A stretch of DNA of 40,367 nt. Origin: Cryobacterium glucosi (GTDB lineage Bacteria > Actinomycetota > Actinomycetes > Actinomycetales > Microbacteriaceae). Below the pieces are notes generated by a model that was not told the origin of the DNA, did no database searches, and saw nothing but the letters and a program-made list of their open reading frames with translations. The stretch covers positions 451,749 through 492,115 of the forward strand of contig NZ_SOFS01000012.1 of assembly GCF_004402235.1 (NCBI RefSeq), written 5' to 3'. Both the position numbers and the translations under genes were made by a program. Positions 26,620 through 34,322 of the stretch are shown piece by piece (position 1 is the first letter of the stretch; every line of letters starts with the position of its first letter).

Positions 26620-27153
26620 TCAGCGCGCGCTGCGGGCCGGGTCGACGCTGGACGGGTCGATGCGTGCCGGGTCGACCCTGATGCCGGAGATGGACCGGGT
26701 GGTCTCGTATTCGAAAAGCTGGCGGATGCGTCGCGCGTGGCGTTCCTCGCCCGTGAACGGTTCGGCGATGAACGCGTCGATGAAGGAGGTCGCCTCCTCG
26801 ATCGTGTGCTGGCGGGCGCCGATCGAGATGACGTTCGCGTTGTTGTGCTCACGCGCGAGCCGGGCGATGTCCAGGTTCCAGACCAGCGCGGCCCTGACCC
26901 CGACGACCTTGTTCGCGGCCATCTGCTCGCCGTTGCCCGATCCCCCGAAGACGACGCCGAGCGCGTCGATGCCCGCGGCCTGGTCGTCGACGACGCCCTG
27001 GGCGGCATTGATGCAGAACGACGGGTAGTCGTCGAGCGGGTCGTAGCTCGTGGGCCCGTGGTCGACGACCTCGTGGCCGGCCTCGGTCAGGTGACCGACG
27101 AGGAAACGGCTGAAATCGTGGCCGGCATGGTCAGTGGCGAGGTGAATGCGCAT
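26620..27153 (-). CDS. rpiB: Ribose-5-phosphate isomerase B
   Basis: A 177-residue enzyme of the pentose phosphate pathway that interconverts ribose 5-phosphate and ribulose 5-phosphate. The start ATDHAGHDF carries substrate-binding Asp8-His9. The loop GGSGNGEQMAANK has Glu76 as catalytic base in place of the Cys of E. coli RpiB, the actinobacterial form. His103 in AREHNNANV is also conserved. The last 25 residues are an odd Asp-Pro-rich tail (VDPARIDPSSVDPAR). ATG 27153 has no ribosome site, but TAGTAT lies six bases upstream, suggesting a leaderless message. It is one base from nei. Confidence 0.96.
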   Translation of the reverse strand: MRIHLATDHAGHDFSRFLVGHLTEAGHEVVDHGPTSYDPLDDYPSFCINAAQGVVDDQAAGIDALGVVFGGSGNGEQMAANKVVGVRAALVWNLDIARLAREHNNANVISIGARQHTIEEATSFIDAFIAEPFTGEERHARRIRQLFEYETTRSISGIRVDPARIDPSSVDPARSAR

Positions 27154-27159
27154 GACCCC

Positions 27160-27165
27160 ATACTA
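27160..27165 (-). promoter_or_regulatory. -10 element of rpiB (leaderless)
   Basis: TAGTAT on the minus strand, exactly six bases before ATG 27153, with no Shine-Dalgarno sequence between. The transcript would begin at or beside the start codon. Confidence 0.55.
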
Positions 27166-27216
27166 TTTGCCGTCCCGTGCGATCGCCGTCCTGCTCCCGG
27201 CGCCGCCTGCATCCGC

Positions 27217-27819
27217 TCAGTCGAAGATCGGACCGACCGTGCGGGTTCGCTTCATCTCGAAGAAACCGGGGTACGCGGCCACGGCCACGACGCCGTCCCA
27301 CAGTTTCGTCGCGGCTTCGCCCCTGGGCGCCGGCGAGATGACCGGGCCGAAGAAGGCGACATCGTTCACCGCAATGACCGGGGTGCCGACGTCCTGGCCG
27401 ACCCGGTTCATCCCGTCGAAGTGGCTTGCGCGCATCTCCGGGTCGTAGTGGTCGCTGTCGGCCCACGCGGCGAAGTCCGCCGGAAGGCCGACCTCGGCGA
27501 GCGCCGCCGGGATGACCTCGTCGGGGTTCGTGCTGCCGCCGGGGTGGATCCGGGTGCCGAGTGCGTCGTAGAGGGCCTTCACGGTCGCCTGCCCGTGCAG
27601 CTCCTGCGCCGCCTGCACGAGGCGGGTGTACCGGAGAGCCCGGGGGAAGAACGCGGCGTACTCTTCGCTCACGTCGTTGTCCTCATTGAGCACCGCGAGG
27701 CTCATCACCTTCCAGGTGACGTCGAGGTCACGCTGTGAGGCCACCTCATCCACCCAGCGGGAGGTCATCCAGGCCCAGGGGCAGGAGGGGTCGAACCAGA
27801 ACTTCACGGTGTCCGTCAT
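27217..27819 (-). CDS. DsbA-fold protein, Rv2466c-like (mycothiol-dependent nitroreductase family)
   Basis: A 200-residue cytosolic thioredoxin-fold protein with a helical insert. The active-site segment is WFDPSCPWAWMTSRW, with a single Cys13 (CPWA); the second Cys of a CxxC pair is absent. The C-terminal cis-proline strand GTPVIAV is conserved. It matches the M. tuberculosis Rv2466c family, which uses mycothiol to reduce substrates and activates some nitro-drugs. Its position next to rpiB and nei is the same as in M. tuberculosis. There is no signal peptide. TAGGCT six bases before ATG 27819 suggests leaderless expression. Its exact physiological substrate is unknown. Confidence 0.9.
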   Translation of the reverse strand: MTDTVKFWFDPSCPWAWMTSRWVDEVASQRDLDVTWKVMSLAVLNEDNDVSEEYAAFFPRALRYTRLVQAAQELHGQATVKALYDALGTRIHPGGSTNPDEVIPAALAEVGLPADFAAWADSDHYDPEMRASHFDGMNRVGQDVGTPVIAVNDVAFFGPVISPAPRGEAATKLWDGVVAVAAYPGFFEMKRTRTVGPIFD

Positions 27820-27825
27820 CGCACC

Positions 27826-27831
27826 AGCCTA
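27826..27831 (-). promoter_or_regulatory. -10 element of the DsbA-fold gene (leaderless)
   Basis: TAGGCT on the minus strand, six bases before ATG 27819. The same hexamer precedes the methyltransferase, a GNAT gene, clpX and pepN in this window. Confidence 0.55.
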
Positions 27832-27932
27832 GGTGCACGCACACCCACATCCGCTCGCTCCGCGAAGGTGAAGAAACCCCTGCCCAGCGTCGGTATCCCA
27901 CCAAAAAATTCGGTTTGACGGCGTTTTTGGAC

Positions 27933-27938
27933 TAAAAT
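27933..27938 (+). promoter_or_regulatory. Probable -10 element of the MHS transporter unit
   Basis: TAAAAT lies in an unusually AT-rich stretch (about 27900-27950). TTGACG is present upstream (27915-27920) but the 12-bp spacing is short for a -35 box. The start of transcription would fall at about ATG 27947, the first codon of a 12-residue open frame. Confidence 0.45.
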
Positions 27939-27946
27939 TGCTCGTT

Positions 27947-27985
27947 ATGCCCGAAAAGGGCCAGCTCCACGTCGCGAGCAAGTGA
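27947..27985 (+). CDS. 12-residue upstream open reading frame (possible leader peptide)
   Basis: ATG 27947 opens a frame coding for MPEKGQLHVASK and stopping with TGA at 27983-27985. The -10 element TAAAAT ends eight bases before it, so it could be read from a leaderless message. Its stop overlaps a GTG (27982) in frame with the downstream transporter as GTGA, a classic coupling arrangement. The peptide has no run of one amino acid that would mark an attenuator. It may be chance. Confidence 0.35.
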   Translation: MPEKGQLHVASK

Positions 27986-28005
27986 TCTCCACGAGAGAAG
28001 TTCAA

Positions 28006-29598
28006 ATGCCCAGAGACCGTAGTTTGTCAGACTCTATGCCCGGTGCCAAGCGCGCCATAATCAAGACCAAAAAGCCCCTCCTGCAGCGTCGCCTGAGGGT
28101 CTCCCACGTCAACGTCGTCGACCAGCCGATGCTCAAGAAAGCACTCGGCGGAACCATCGTGGGAAACACCATGGAATGGTACGACGTCGGCGTGTTCGGC
28201 TACCTCATCACGACCATGGGACCGGTGTTCCTCCCCGAGGCCGACAAGTCGGTCCAGACCCTGTTCCTCCTCGGCACCTTCGCCGCCACCTTCATCGCCC
28301 GCCCCATCGGCGGCGTCTTCTTCGGCTGGCTCGGCGACAAGATCGGCCGCCAGAAGGTCCTCGCCATGACGCTGATGATCATGGCCGCGTCGACGTTCGT
28401 CGTCGGCATCCTGCCGAACTACGCGATGATCGGCAGCTGGGCCGCCGCTCTCCTGGTGTTGACCAAGCTCGTCCAGGGCTTCTCCACCGGTGGCGAGTAC
28501 GCCGGTGCCACCACCTTCGTCAGCGAACACGCCCCGGACAAGCACCGCGGGTTCTTCGCGAGCTTCCTCGACATGGGCAGCTACCTCGGCTTCGCGATCG
28601 GCGCCGCACTCGTGTCGATCCTGCAGGTCACCCTGGGCCAGCCGGCCATGGAGGACTGGGGCTGGCGCCTGCCGTTCCTGCTCGCCGGACCGCTCGGCCT
28701 GATCGCGATCTACTTCCGGATGAAGATCGAGGAATCCCCCGCCTTCCAGGCCACCCTCGACGCCAAGGAAGCAGCGTCACTGGATCCGAACGGCACCGAC
28801 GCGGCCCCGAACGGCCCGCTGACCATCTTCAAGGCGCACTGGCGGGGCATCCTGCTCGCCATGATCCTCGTCGCAGCAGCCAACACCGTCGGCTATGCGC
28901 TCACCTCGTACATGCCGACCTACCTGACGAGTTCGCTCGGGTACGACGAGCTGCACGGCACCCTGCTCACCATCCCGGTGCTCGTCATCATGGCGCTCTG
29001 CATCCCGCTGACCGGGCACCTGTCCGACAAGATCGGCCGCCGACCGGTGCTCTGGGTCGGTGCGATCAGCACGGTCGTGCTCTCGATCCCGGCGTTCATG
29101 CTGATCGGTGTCGGCGAGATCTGGTCGACTCTGCTCGGTCTTGCCCTGATCGCGTTCCCGGTGACGTTCTACGTGTCGAACCTCGCCTCGGCCCTGCCCG
29201 CGCTGTTCCCGACCGAGAGCCGGTACGGCGCGATGGGCATCGCGTACAACTTCGCGGTCGCCATCTTCGGTGGAACCACCCCGTTCATCATCGCGGCCCT
29301 CATCGAGGCAACGGGCGACGACATGATGCCCGCCTACTACCTGATGGCCACCTCGGCTGTCGGAGCGGTGAGCATCTTCTTCCTCAAGGAGAGCGCCCAG
29401 CGCCCCCTGCCCGGCTCGATGCCGAGCGTCGACTCCGTCTTCGAGGCACGGGAACTCGTCGCCACCCAGGACGAGAACCCGAACCTCGACACCAATGAGA
29501 TGCCGTTCGACCACACCTATGAGCCGGCGACGAGCTCGATCGACGCCATTCTCCCGGAGCCCGAAACCGAGCCAGAGCGCCACCCGGTCGGCGTCTAG
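28006..29598 (+). CDS. MHS family MFS transporter (ProP-like, proline/betaine type)
   Basis: A 530-residue plasma-membrane symporter with twelve predicted membrane segments. Metabolite:H+ symporter family features: GNTMEWYDVGVFGYL near residue 51, the motif A loop GWLGDKIGRQKV, QGFSTGGEYAGATTFVSEHAP, and the second-half loop GHLSDKIGRRPV. Relatives such as ProP take up proline or betaine with protons during osmotic stress; the substrate here is inferred. The protein has a 30-residue polar N-terminus and an 80-residue acidic C-terminal tail. ATG 28006 follows GAGAGAAG. GTG 27982 is an alternative that would be coupled to the upstream 12-codon frame. A strong terminator follows. Confidence 0.9.
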   Translation: MPRDRSLSDSMPGAKRAIIKTKKPLLQRRLRVSHVNVVDQPMLKKALGGTIVGNTMEWYDVGVFGYLITTMGPVFLPEADKSVQTLFLLGTFAATFIARPIGGVFFGWLGDKIGRQKVLAMTLMIMAASTFVVGILPNYAMIGSWAAALLVLTKLVQGFSTGGEYAGATTFVSEHAPDKHRGFFASFLDMGSYLGFAIGAALVSILQVTLGQPAMEDWGWRLPFLLAGPLGLIAIYFRMKIEESPAFQATLDAKEAASLDPNGTDAAPNGPLTIFKAHWRGILLAMILVAAANTVGYALTSYMPTYLTSSLGYDELHGTLLTIPVLVIMALCIPLTGHLSDKIGRRPVLWVGAISTVVLSIPAFMLIGVGEIWSTLLGLALIAFPVTFYVSNLASALPALFPTESRYGAMGIAYNFAVAIFGGTTPFIIAALIEATGDDMMPAYYLMATSAVGAVSIFFLKESAQRPLPGSMPSVDSVFEARELVATQDENPNLDTNEMPFDHTYEPATSSIDAILPEPETEPERHPVGV

Positions 29599-29625
29599 CA
29601 CCACCGGCATCCGCCCCAGGGGCAC

Positions 29626-29660
29626 GCGGCGTCCGTCCCCTGGGACGGACGCCGCTTCTT
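29626..29660 (+). terminator. Intrinsic terminator of the MHS transporter gene
   Basis: GCGGCGTCCGTCC pairs perfectly with GGACGGACGCCGC around a short CCTG-type loop, followed by TTCTT. The 13-bp stem ends 57 bases after the stop codon. Confidence 0.85.
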
Positions 29661-29700
29661 CGTCAGGCGGTCCGCCCGGGCGGCGTCCGGGAGCGGCCCG

Positions 29701-29706
29701 TACTAT
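29701..29706 (+). promoter_or_regulatory. -10 element of the SDR gene (leaderless)
   Basis: TACTAT is six bases before ATG 29713, with no ribosome site between them. Confidence 0.55.
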
Positions 29707-29712
29707 TGACGG

Positions 29713-31206
29713 ATGACCATCGAGCCTTCCGCAGAGTCCGTGCCCGTCCCGAGCATCGACCCCGGCGACCTCGAGACCGCCCTGCGAGTGCTCGCCTCCC
29801 TCGCCGCACTCGACCAGGAAGACCCGGACTTCGTCACCGTCCGGCAGGCGACCGCGAAGATGTTCAAGTCGGTCAAGCAGGTGCGCCGCGGCGAGAAGCG
29901 GGCCCTGATCGCGGAGGCCGACCGTGAGGTCATCGCGGCGACCGCGACCGGCGCCCCGACCCGGATCGACGACGAGACCGTCGGCGCCCAGCTGCGCCTC
30001 GGCACCGACCGGGCGTCGGCAGGCGAGCTTCTCGTTCCGCGGGCGTGCTACATCTGCAAGCAGAAGTACACCCTCGTCGACGCGTTCTACCACCAGCTCT
30101 GCCCGGCCTGCGCTGCGATGAGCCACGGGAAGCGCGACGCCCGCACCGACCTGACCGGCAAGCGCGCACTCCTCACCGGCGGCCGGGCCAAGATCGGCAT
30201 GTACATCGCGCTGCGGCTGCTGCGGGACGGCGCCCACACCACCATCACGACCCGGTTCCCCCGGGACGCGGTCAGGCGCTTCACCGCGATGCCCGACTCC
30301 GGCGACTGGCTGCACCGGCTGCGGATCGTCGGCATCGACCTGCGCGACCCCGCCCAGGTGATCGGCCTCGCCGACTCCGTCGCGGCAGCAGGCACCCTGG
30401 ACATCCTGATCAATAACGCGGCGCAGACCGTGCGCCGCTCCCCCGGTTCGTACTCGATGCTCGTCGAGGCGGAGTCTTCGCCGCTGCCGGCCGATTCCGT
30501 GCCCGAGATCGTCAGCTTCGGCCACACCAACGACGCCCACCCGAGCGCCCTCGCCGCCTCGGTGACGAGCCACCCGATCCTCGCCGCCGCGACCGTGTCT
30601 GCAACCGAAGCGCTCACCGCGGACGACCTCACCGCGCTCGCGCTCGCACCCGGCTCGTCCTCGCTCGCCCGGCACGCGGCCGGTACCGCGATCGACGCGG
30701 GCGGCCTCGTTCCCGACCTGCACTCCGCCAACAGCTGGACCGCCAACGTCGAGGACGTCGACCCGCTCGAGATGCTCGAGGTGCAGCTCTGCAACACGAC
30801 GGCGCCGTTCCTGCTCGTGAGCCGTCTGCGGGCCTCGCTCGCGGCATCCACTGCCCGGCGCACGTACATCGTCAACGTGTCGGCGATGGAGGGCGTCTTC
30901 GGCCGCGGTTACAAGGGGCCAGGCCACCCGCATACGAACATGGCCAAGGCCGCGCTCAACATGCTCACCCGCACGAGCGCGAAGGAGATGCTCGGCGACG
31001 GGATCCTGATGACGAGCGTCGACACCGGCTGGATCACCGACGAGCGGCCGCACCCGACCAAGCTGCGCCTCGCCGAGGAGGGCTTCCATGCCCCGCTCGA
31101 CCTCGTCGACGGTGCGGCGCGGGTCTACGACCCGATCGTGCGCGGCGAGGCAGGCGAGGACCTCTACGGCGTCTTCCTCAAGGACTACAAGCCCGCAGCC
31201 TGGTAG
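29713..31206 (+). CDS. SDR-fold protein with N-terminal four-Cys cluster and no catalytic Tyr
   Basis: A 497-residue protein in three parts. Residues 1-110 are mainly helical and charged. Residues 112-133 hold a likely metal site, CYIC ... CPAC (Cys112, 115, 130, 133). From about 148 on comes a short-chain dehydrogenase fold: TGGRAKIG (155-162), NNAAQT (234-239), and NVSAMEG with Ser390. Lys412 in NMAKAALN is present, but the Tyr four residues earlier is Thr408. About 110 extra residues (241-350) interrupt the fold after NNAA. Without Tyr the usual hydride transfer is doubtful, so it may bind NAD(P) as a sensor or use another base. I do not recognise a named family. It stands alone between two terminating units. 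Confidence 0.9.
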   Translation: MTIEPSAESVPVPSIDPGDLETALRVLASLAALDQEDPDFVTVRQATAKMFKSVKQVRRGEKRALIAEADREVIAATATGAPTRIDDETVGAQLRLGTDRASAGELLVPRACYICKQKYTLVDAFYHQLCPACAAMSHGKRDARTDLTGKRALLTGGRAKIGMYIALRLLRDGAHTTITTRFPRDAVRRFTAMPDSGDWLHRLRIVGIDLRDPAQVIGLADSVAAAGTLDILINNAAQTVRRSPGSYSMLVEAESSPLPADSVPEIVSFGHTNDAHPSALAASVTSHPILAAATVSATEALTADDLTALALAPGSSSLARHAAGTAIDAGGLVPDLHSANSWTANVEDVDPLEMLEVQLCNTTAPFLLVSRLRASLAASTARRTYIVNVSAMEGVFGRGYKGPGHPHTNMAKAALNMLTRTSAKEMLGDGILMTSVDTGWITDERPHPTKLRLAEEGFHAPLDLVDGAARVYDPIVRGEAGEDLYGVFLKDYKPAAW

Positions 31207-31260
31207 CCCGGGGGCTCAGCTGCACGGCTGCCGCCGGAGGAGCGGGGCTGTCGACCGCAC

Positions 31261-32406
31261 TCACGACCGGTCGGAACCGGCCACCGCGGTGACCAGACGT
31301 TCCAGGCGGGCGATGCCCGTGAAACGGCCGGCGTTGTCGGTCGCGAGGAGCGGGTCGAACCTGCTCGTCTCGTCGCGGGTCATCGCGCGCTTGAGTGCCT
31401 CGGTGATGGGCGTGTCCAGGTTCACCCTGAGGCCCTGGCTCACGACCCCGAGCCGGGCGGATCCACCGCCGAGCGCCGCCACCGGGCGATGGTGCTCATC
31501 AATGAGCACAACGGAGCGCAGCCTCGGTTGTGCGCCGAAGGCGGCGGCGGCGGCTGCAACGCTTTCGACGGTCGGAACGACCTCGAGTACGTCCCGGATC
31601 ACCGCGGCCGCGCTGGACACTCGTCGCGCGGCGAGGCGGAGCGCCACGTCGACGTCGATCCCGGCCCACGGCGGCGCCGGCCGCGCGAGCACGTAGCCCT
31701 GCAGGAGGGGCACCCCGAGGGCGACGAGCGCGTCGAGTTCCTCGACGGTCTCGACGCCTTCCCCGAGCAGCCACGCGTCGACCCGGCCCGCGAAGGTTCC
31801 GACCATTTCGACGAGCGCGAGTTTCGCCTCGTCACGATCGAGATCCTGGATCAGGGCCCTGTCGAGCTTGATCATCGAGGGGCGGAGCGAAAGCAGATGC
31901 CGCAAGCCGGCATACCCGGATCCGGCGTCGTCGACGGCGATCAGACCGCCCGCCGCACGCACCTCGTGGAGATAGGGCTCGAGGGACAGGTAGGACTCGA
32001 TGGGCGCCTGTTCGGTCAACTCGATGATCAGGCCCCCGAGGTCACCCTCGTCCCGCCACACCTCGCGGACACTCTCGCACGACAGCAGGTCCGGCGACAC
32101 GTTGAGGGTCAGGAAGCAGTTCCGCGGCAGGGTCGGGCGCGCCACGAGCGCCGTGCGCAGTGCGAGCACCTCGAGTTCTTCCGCCCGGCCGTGCGCGCGG
32201 GCTGCGGCGAACCAGCTCTCCGGGTTCCGCTCGGAGTATCCCGAGAACCTGGTCAGGGCCTCATACCCGACGATCACGCCTCTGGCGGAGTCGACGATCG
32301 GCTGGTAGACGCTCGACACACCCTCTCCCCGGCAGGCCGCGGCGAGCATGGAGTCCCAGCCTGCGTCGCCGGGGGCGCGATCGGCCCGAACGCGGTCGGC
32401 CGGCAC
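31261..32406 (-). CDS. EAL domain protein, probable cyclic-di-GMP phosphodiesterase
   Basis: A 381-residue cytosolic protein. Residues about 30-260 form an EAL domain with all main catalytic motifs: YEALTRF (Glu49), LNVSPDLL, IIELTEQ, VDDAGSGYAGL, IKLDRALI, GEGVET and LLQGYVLARP. It should therefore break down the second messenger c-di-GMP. The C-terminal 120 residues resemble a degenerate paired-CBS or EAL-associated sensor domain (SVVLIDEHHRPVAALGG). There is no GGDEF domain and no membrane segment. The start GTG 32406 lies five bases after the DUF1059 stop; ATG 32349 is an alternative that would still keep the EAL domain whole. It converges on the SDR gene. Confidence 0.92.
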   Translation of the reverse strand: MPADRVRADRAPGDAGWDSMLAAACRGEGVSSVYQPIVDSARGVIVGYEALTRFSGYSERNPESWFAAARAHGRAEELEVLALRTALVARPTLPRNCFLTLNVSPDLLSCESVREVWRDEGDLGGLIIELTEQAPIESYLSLEPYLHEVRAAGGLIAVDDAGSGYAGLRHLLSLRPSMIKLDRALIQDLDRDEAKLALVEMVGTFAGRVDAWLLGEGVETVEELDALVALGVPLLQGYVLARPAPPWAGIDVDVALRLAARRVSSAAAVIRDVLEVVPTVESVAAAAAAFGAQPRLRSVVLIDEHHRPVAALGGGSARLGVVSQGLRVNLDTPITEALKRAMTRDETSRFDPLLATDNAGRFTGIARLERLVTAVAGSDRS

Positions 32407-32411
32407 GAGCG

Positions 32412-32588
32412 TCAGCCGACCGGGACGATGGTGGCCAGCACGGCCTGTTCGAGCTCTGGCGAGACCTCGCTCAATCCGTGCACGGCGGCGGCATGAGCCG
32501 ACACCTGAAACAGGATTTCGTCATCCGTCGAGCACACCCAACGGGCCTCGCAGCCCGGCACCACATCTCCACAAGCAAACGATTTCAC
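32412..32588 (-). CDS. DUF1059 small protein
   Basis: A 58-residue protein that matches the DUF1059 family over its full length: KSFACGDVVPGC, then a spaced Cys (WVCSTDDEIL), AHAAAVHGL and PELEQAVLATI. Cys and His spacing could support metal binding; the family function is unknown. The start GTG 32588 is chosen because family members begin right before K-S/T-F and GAGGGTGGGG precedes it; ATG 32603, five codons earlier, is possible. It lies five bases before the EAL gene, so the two are cotranscribed. TATGCT about 30 bases upstream is a fair -10 element. Confidence 0.82.
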   Translation of the reverse strand: MKSFACGDVVPGCEARWVCSTDDEILFQVSAHAAAVHGLSEVSPELEQAVLATIVPVG

Positions 32589-32732
32589 GAGCCCCACCCT
32601 CATCTAGATTGCAAGCATAAACGCATCCCGCCGACGGTCGTCGCCGCGCCATGCACTCGGAGACGCAGCCTCTCCGCCCATGATTATGTTCGGAGTGTGC
32701 GGCCGTGCGGATTGGATCGCCGGGAACCGGGT

Positions 32733-33539
32733 TCAGTCGTGCGTCGGGGTCCAGACGTATGGCGTTGTCGTCGTGACGGCCTCGAAGCCGAGGCGCAGCA
32801 GGATCGGCAGGCTGTCGTCCGAGGCGTCAACCTGGAGGTAGGGCACGCCGCGGCGGGCGGCGAGCTGCGCACGGGCGGCGACGAGGGCCCGGTAGACGCC
32901 CCTGCCGCGCCACTCGGCGAGGGTCGACCCGCCCCAGAGCCCGGCGAAATCGGTGCCGGGCTGGAATTCCAGGCGGGCGGACGAGACGAGCCGGTCCCCC
33001 GCCTCGGCGACGATGATCACGACGTCATCGCCCGCTTCCCGCACGCTCGACTCGAGGTCGTCGGCGAGCCAGGCATGGTCCTCGCCCCACACCTCGGTCT
33101 GCAGCGCGGCGATCCGCTCGAAGTCCGCTCGAGTCGTGACCCGGCGCAGGGTGATCCCCTCCGGCACTGTCGGGGCGGATGCGAGCGGCCCGGTCAGCCC
33201 GATCACGACGGTCTCGCGGTCCTCGGCCACAAAGCCCGCGGCCTCGAGCCGTTCGGGCAGGTCGGCGGGCAGGTCGTGGCTACGGGTCTTCCATTCGACG
33301 GGCTCGCCGCGGGCCGCGAAGAAGTCGCGGTGGCGGCGGATCAGGGCGTCGAGGTCCGCGCCACGCACGCCGACGTCCTGCGCCGTCTCGACGAAGCCGC
33401 GGGTGCGGCCGACGACCCGCAGCACGGGCCCCTCGAGCTCGTAGACGGGGGAAGCTGGCGGCACAGCGGGCACCCACAGGCGGAGCTGGTCGTCGTAGGC
33501 GGAGAGCAGGGCTGCTGCAGATGCGACGGTGGATGTCAT
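32733..33539 (-). CDS. GNAT family N-acetyltransferase (two-domain)
   Basis: A 268-residue acetyltransferase. The C-terminal GNAT domain (about 130-268) has the acetyl-CoA loop EWRGRGVYRAL near residues 215-225, followed by YLQVDASDDSLPILLRLGFEAV. The N-terminal half (about 1-125) looks like a degenerate GNAT-like domain lacking that loop. The substrate is unknown. TAGGCT seven bases before ATG 33539 suggests a leaderless transcript, and there is no ribosome site. The long frame upstream of this start overlaps the next GNAT gene and is a shadow. Confidence 0.88.
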   Translation of the reverse strand: MTSTVASAAALLSAYDDQLRLWVPAVPPASPVYELEGPVLRVVGRTRGFVETAQDVGVRGADLDALIRRHRDFFAARGEPVEWKTRSHDLPADLPERLEAAGFVAEDRETVVIGLTGPLASAPTVPEGITLRRVTTRADFERIAALQTEVWGEDHAWLADDLESSVREAGDDVVIIVAEAGDRLVSSARLEFQPGTDFAGLWGGSTLAEWRGRGVYRALVAARAQLAARRGVPYLQVDASDDSLPILLRLGFEAVTTTTPYVWTPTHD

Positions 33540-33546
33540 TGGCGTC

Positions 33547-33552
33547 AGCCTA
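33547..33552 (-). promoter_or_regulatory. -10 element of the two-domain GNAT gene (leaderless)
   Basis: TAGGCT on the minus strand, seven bases before ATG 33539. Confidence 0.5.
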
Positions 33553-33591
33553 CGACGCGGCGCGACCGCCGGCATCCGGTTCGGTCGGCGT

Positions 33592-34209
33592 TCACGCGCC
33601 CGGGGCTTCGGCGAGCGCTGCATACCGGGCGAGCCCCTCGCGGAGGCCGAGGCGCACGGCCGGCCACTCGGCAGCGATGATCGAGAACACCACGGTGTCG
33701 CGCACGGCGCCCTCCGGCCCGACGGAGTGGCTGCGGAGCACGCCGTCCTGCTTCGCACCGAGCGCTGCGATCGCGGCGCGGGACTGCCGGTTGTGCCAGT
33801 GCGTGCGGAACTCGACCGCGATGCAGTCGAGCTCCTCGAAGGCATACCCGAGCAGCAGCAGCTTCGCCTCCCGGTTGGCGCCGGTGCCCTGGGCGCTCTT
33901 TCCCAGCCACGTCGAGCCGATCTCGAGCCGCTGCTGGTCGGGGCTCGGGTGCATAAAGGTCGTCATGCCGACCATGGCCCCCGTCGAGGTCAGGCGGATG
34001 CCCCACGGCATCATCTGCCCGGACGCGGCGAGCGCGAGGCGCCGGTCGATCTCCGCGGCCATGGCCTCCGGCCGCGGGACCGCCGTGTACCAGGCACGCC
34101 ACAGCTCGCCCTCTGCCACGGCGACGGCGAGTTCGGCCGCGTGCTCAGGGGCGAGTGGCTCGAGGGTGACGCGGGTTCCGGAGAGTCGGGGCGCTACGGC
34201 GAATTCCAT
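33592..34209 (-). CDS. RimJ/RimL-type GNAT N-acetyltransferase
   Basis: A 205-residue acetyltransferase of the RimJ/RimL group, which modifies protein N-termini or small amines. Family blocks are LEPLAPEHAAEL near residue 16, the strand MVGMTTFMHP, IGSTWLGKSAQGTGANREAKLLLLGYAFE with the acetyl-CoA loop (about 97-125), and VEFRTHWHNRQSRAAIAALGAKQDGVLR. ATG 34209 has -10 element TAGGGT six bases upstream and no ribosome site, so expression is probably leaderless. It is divergent from the VOC gene, with a 113-bp gap. The target is unknown. Confidence 0.93.
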   Translation of the reverse strand: MEFAVAPRLSGTRVTLEPLAPEHAAELAVAVAEGELWRAWYTAVPRPEAMAAEIDRRLALAASGQMMPWGIRLTSTGAMVGMTTFMHPSPDQQRLEIGSTWLGKSAQGTGANREAKLLLLGYAFEELDCIAVEFRTHWHNRQSRAAIAALGAKQDGVLRSHSVGPEGAVRDTVVFSIIAAEWPAVRLGLREGLARYAALAEAPGA

Positions 34210-34215
34210 GCCTCG

Positions 34216-34221
34216 ACCCTA
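34216..34221 (-). promoter_or_regulatory. -10 element of the RimJ/RimL-type gene (leaderless)
   Basis: TAGGGT on the minus strand, six bases before ATG 34209. Confidence 0.5.
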
Positions 34222-34322
34222 TTCGATCGGATTCTGCCGTTAAACACCGACAGGGGGTTGTCGCACGCGGGCTCGAGACTGGCTCCTGCCGGGATGCTCC
34301 CGGCCAGACAAGGACCGTACCG

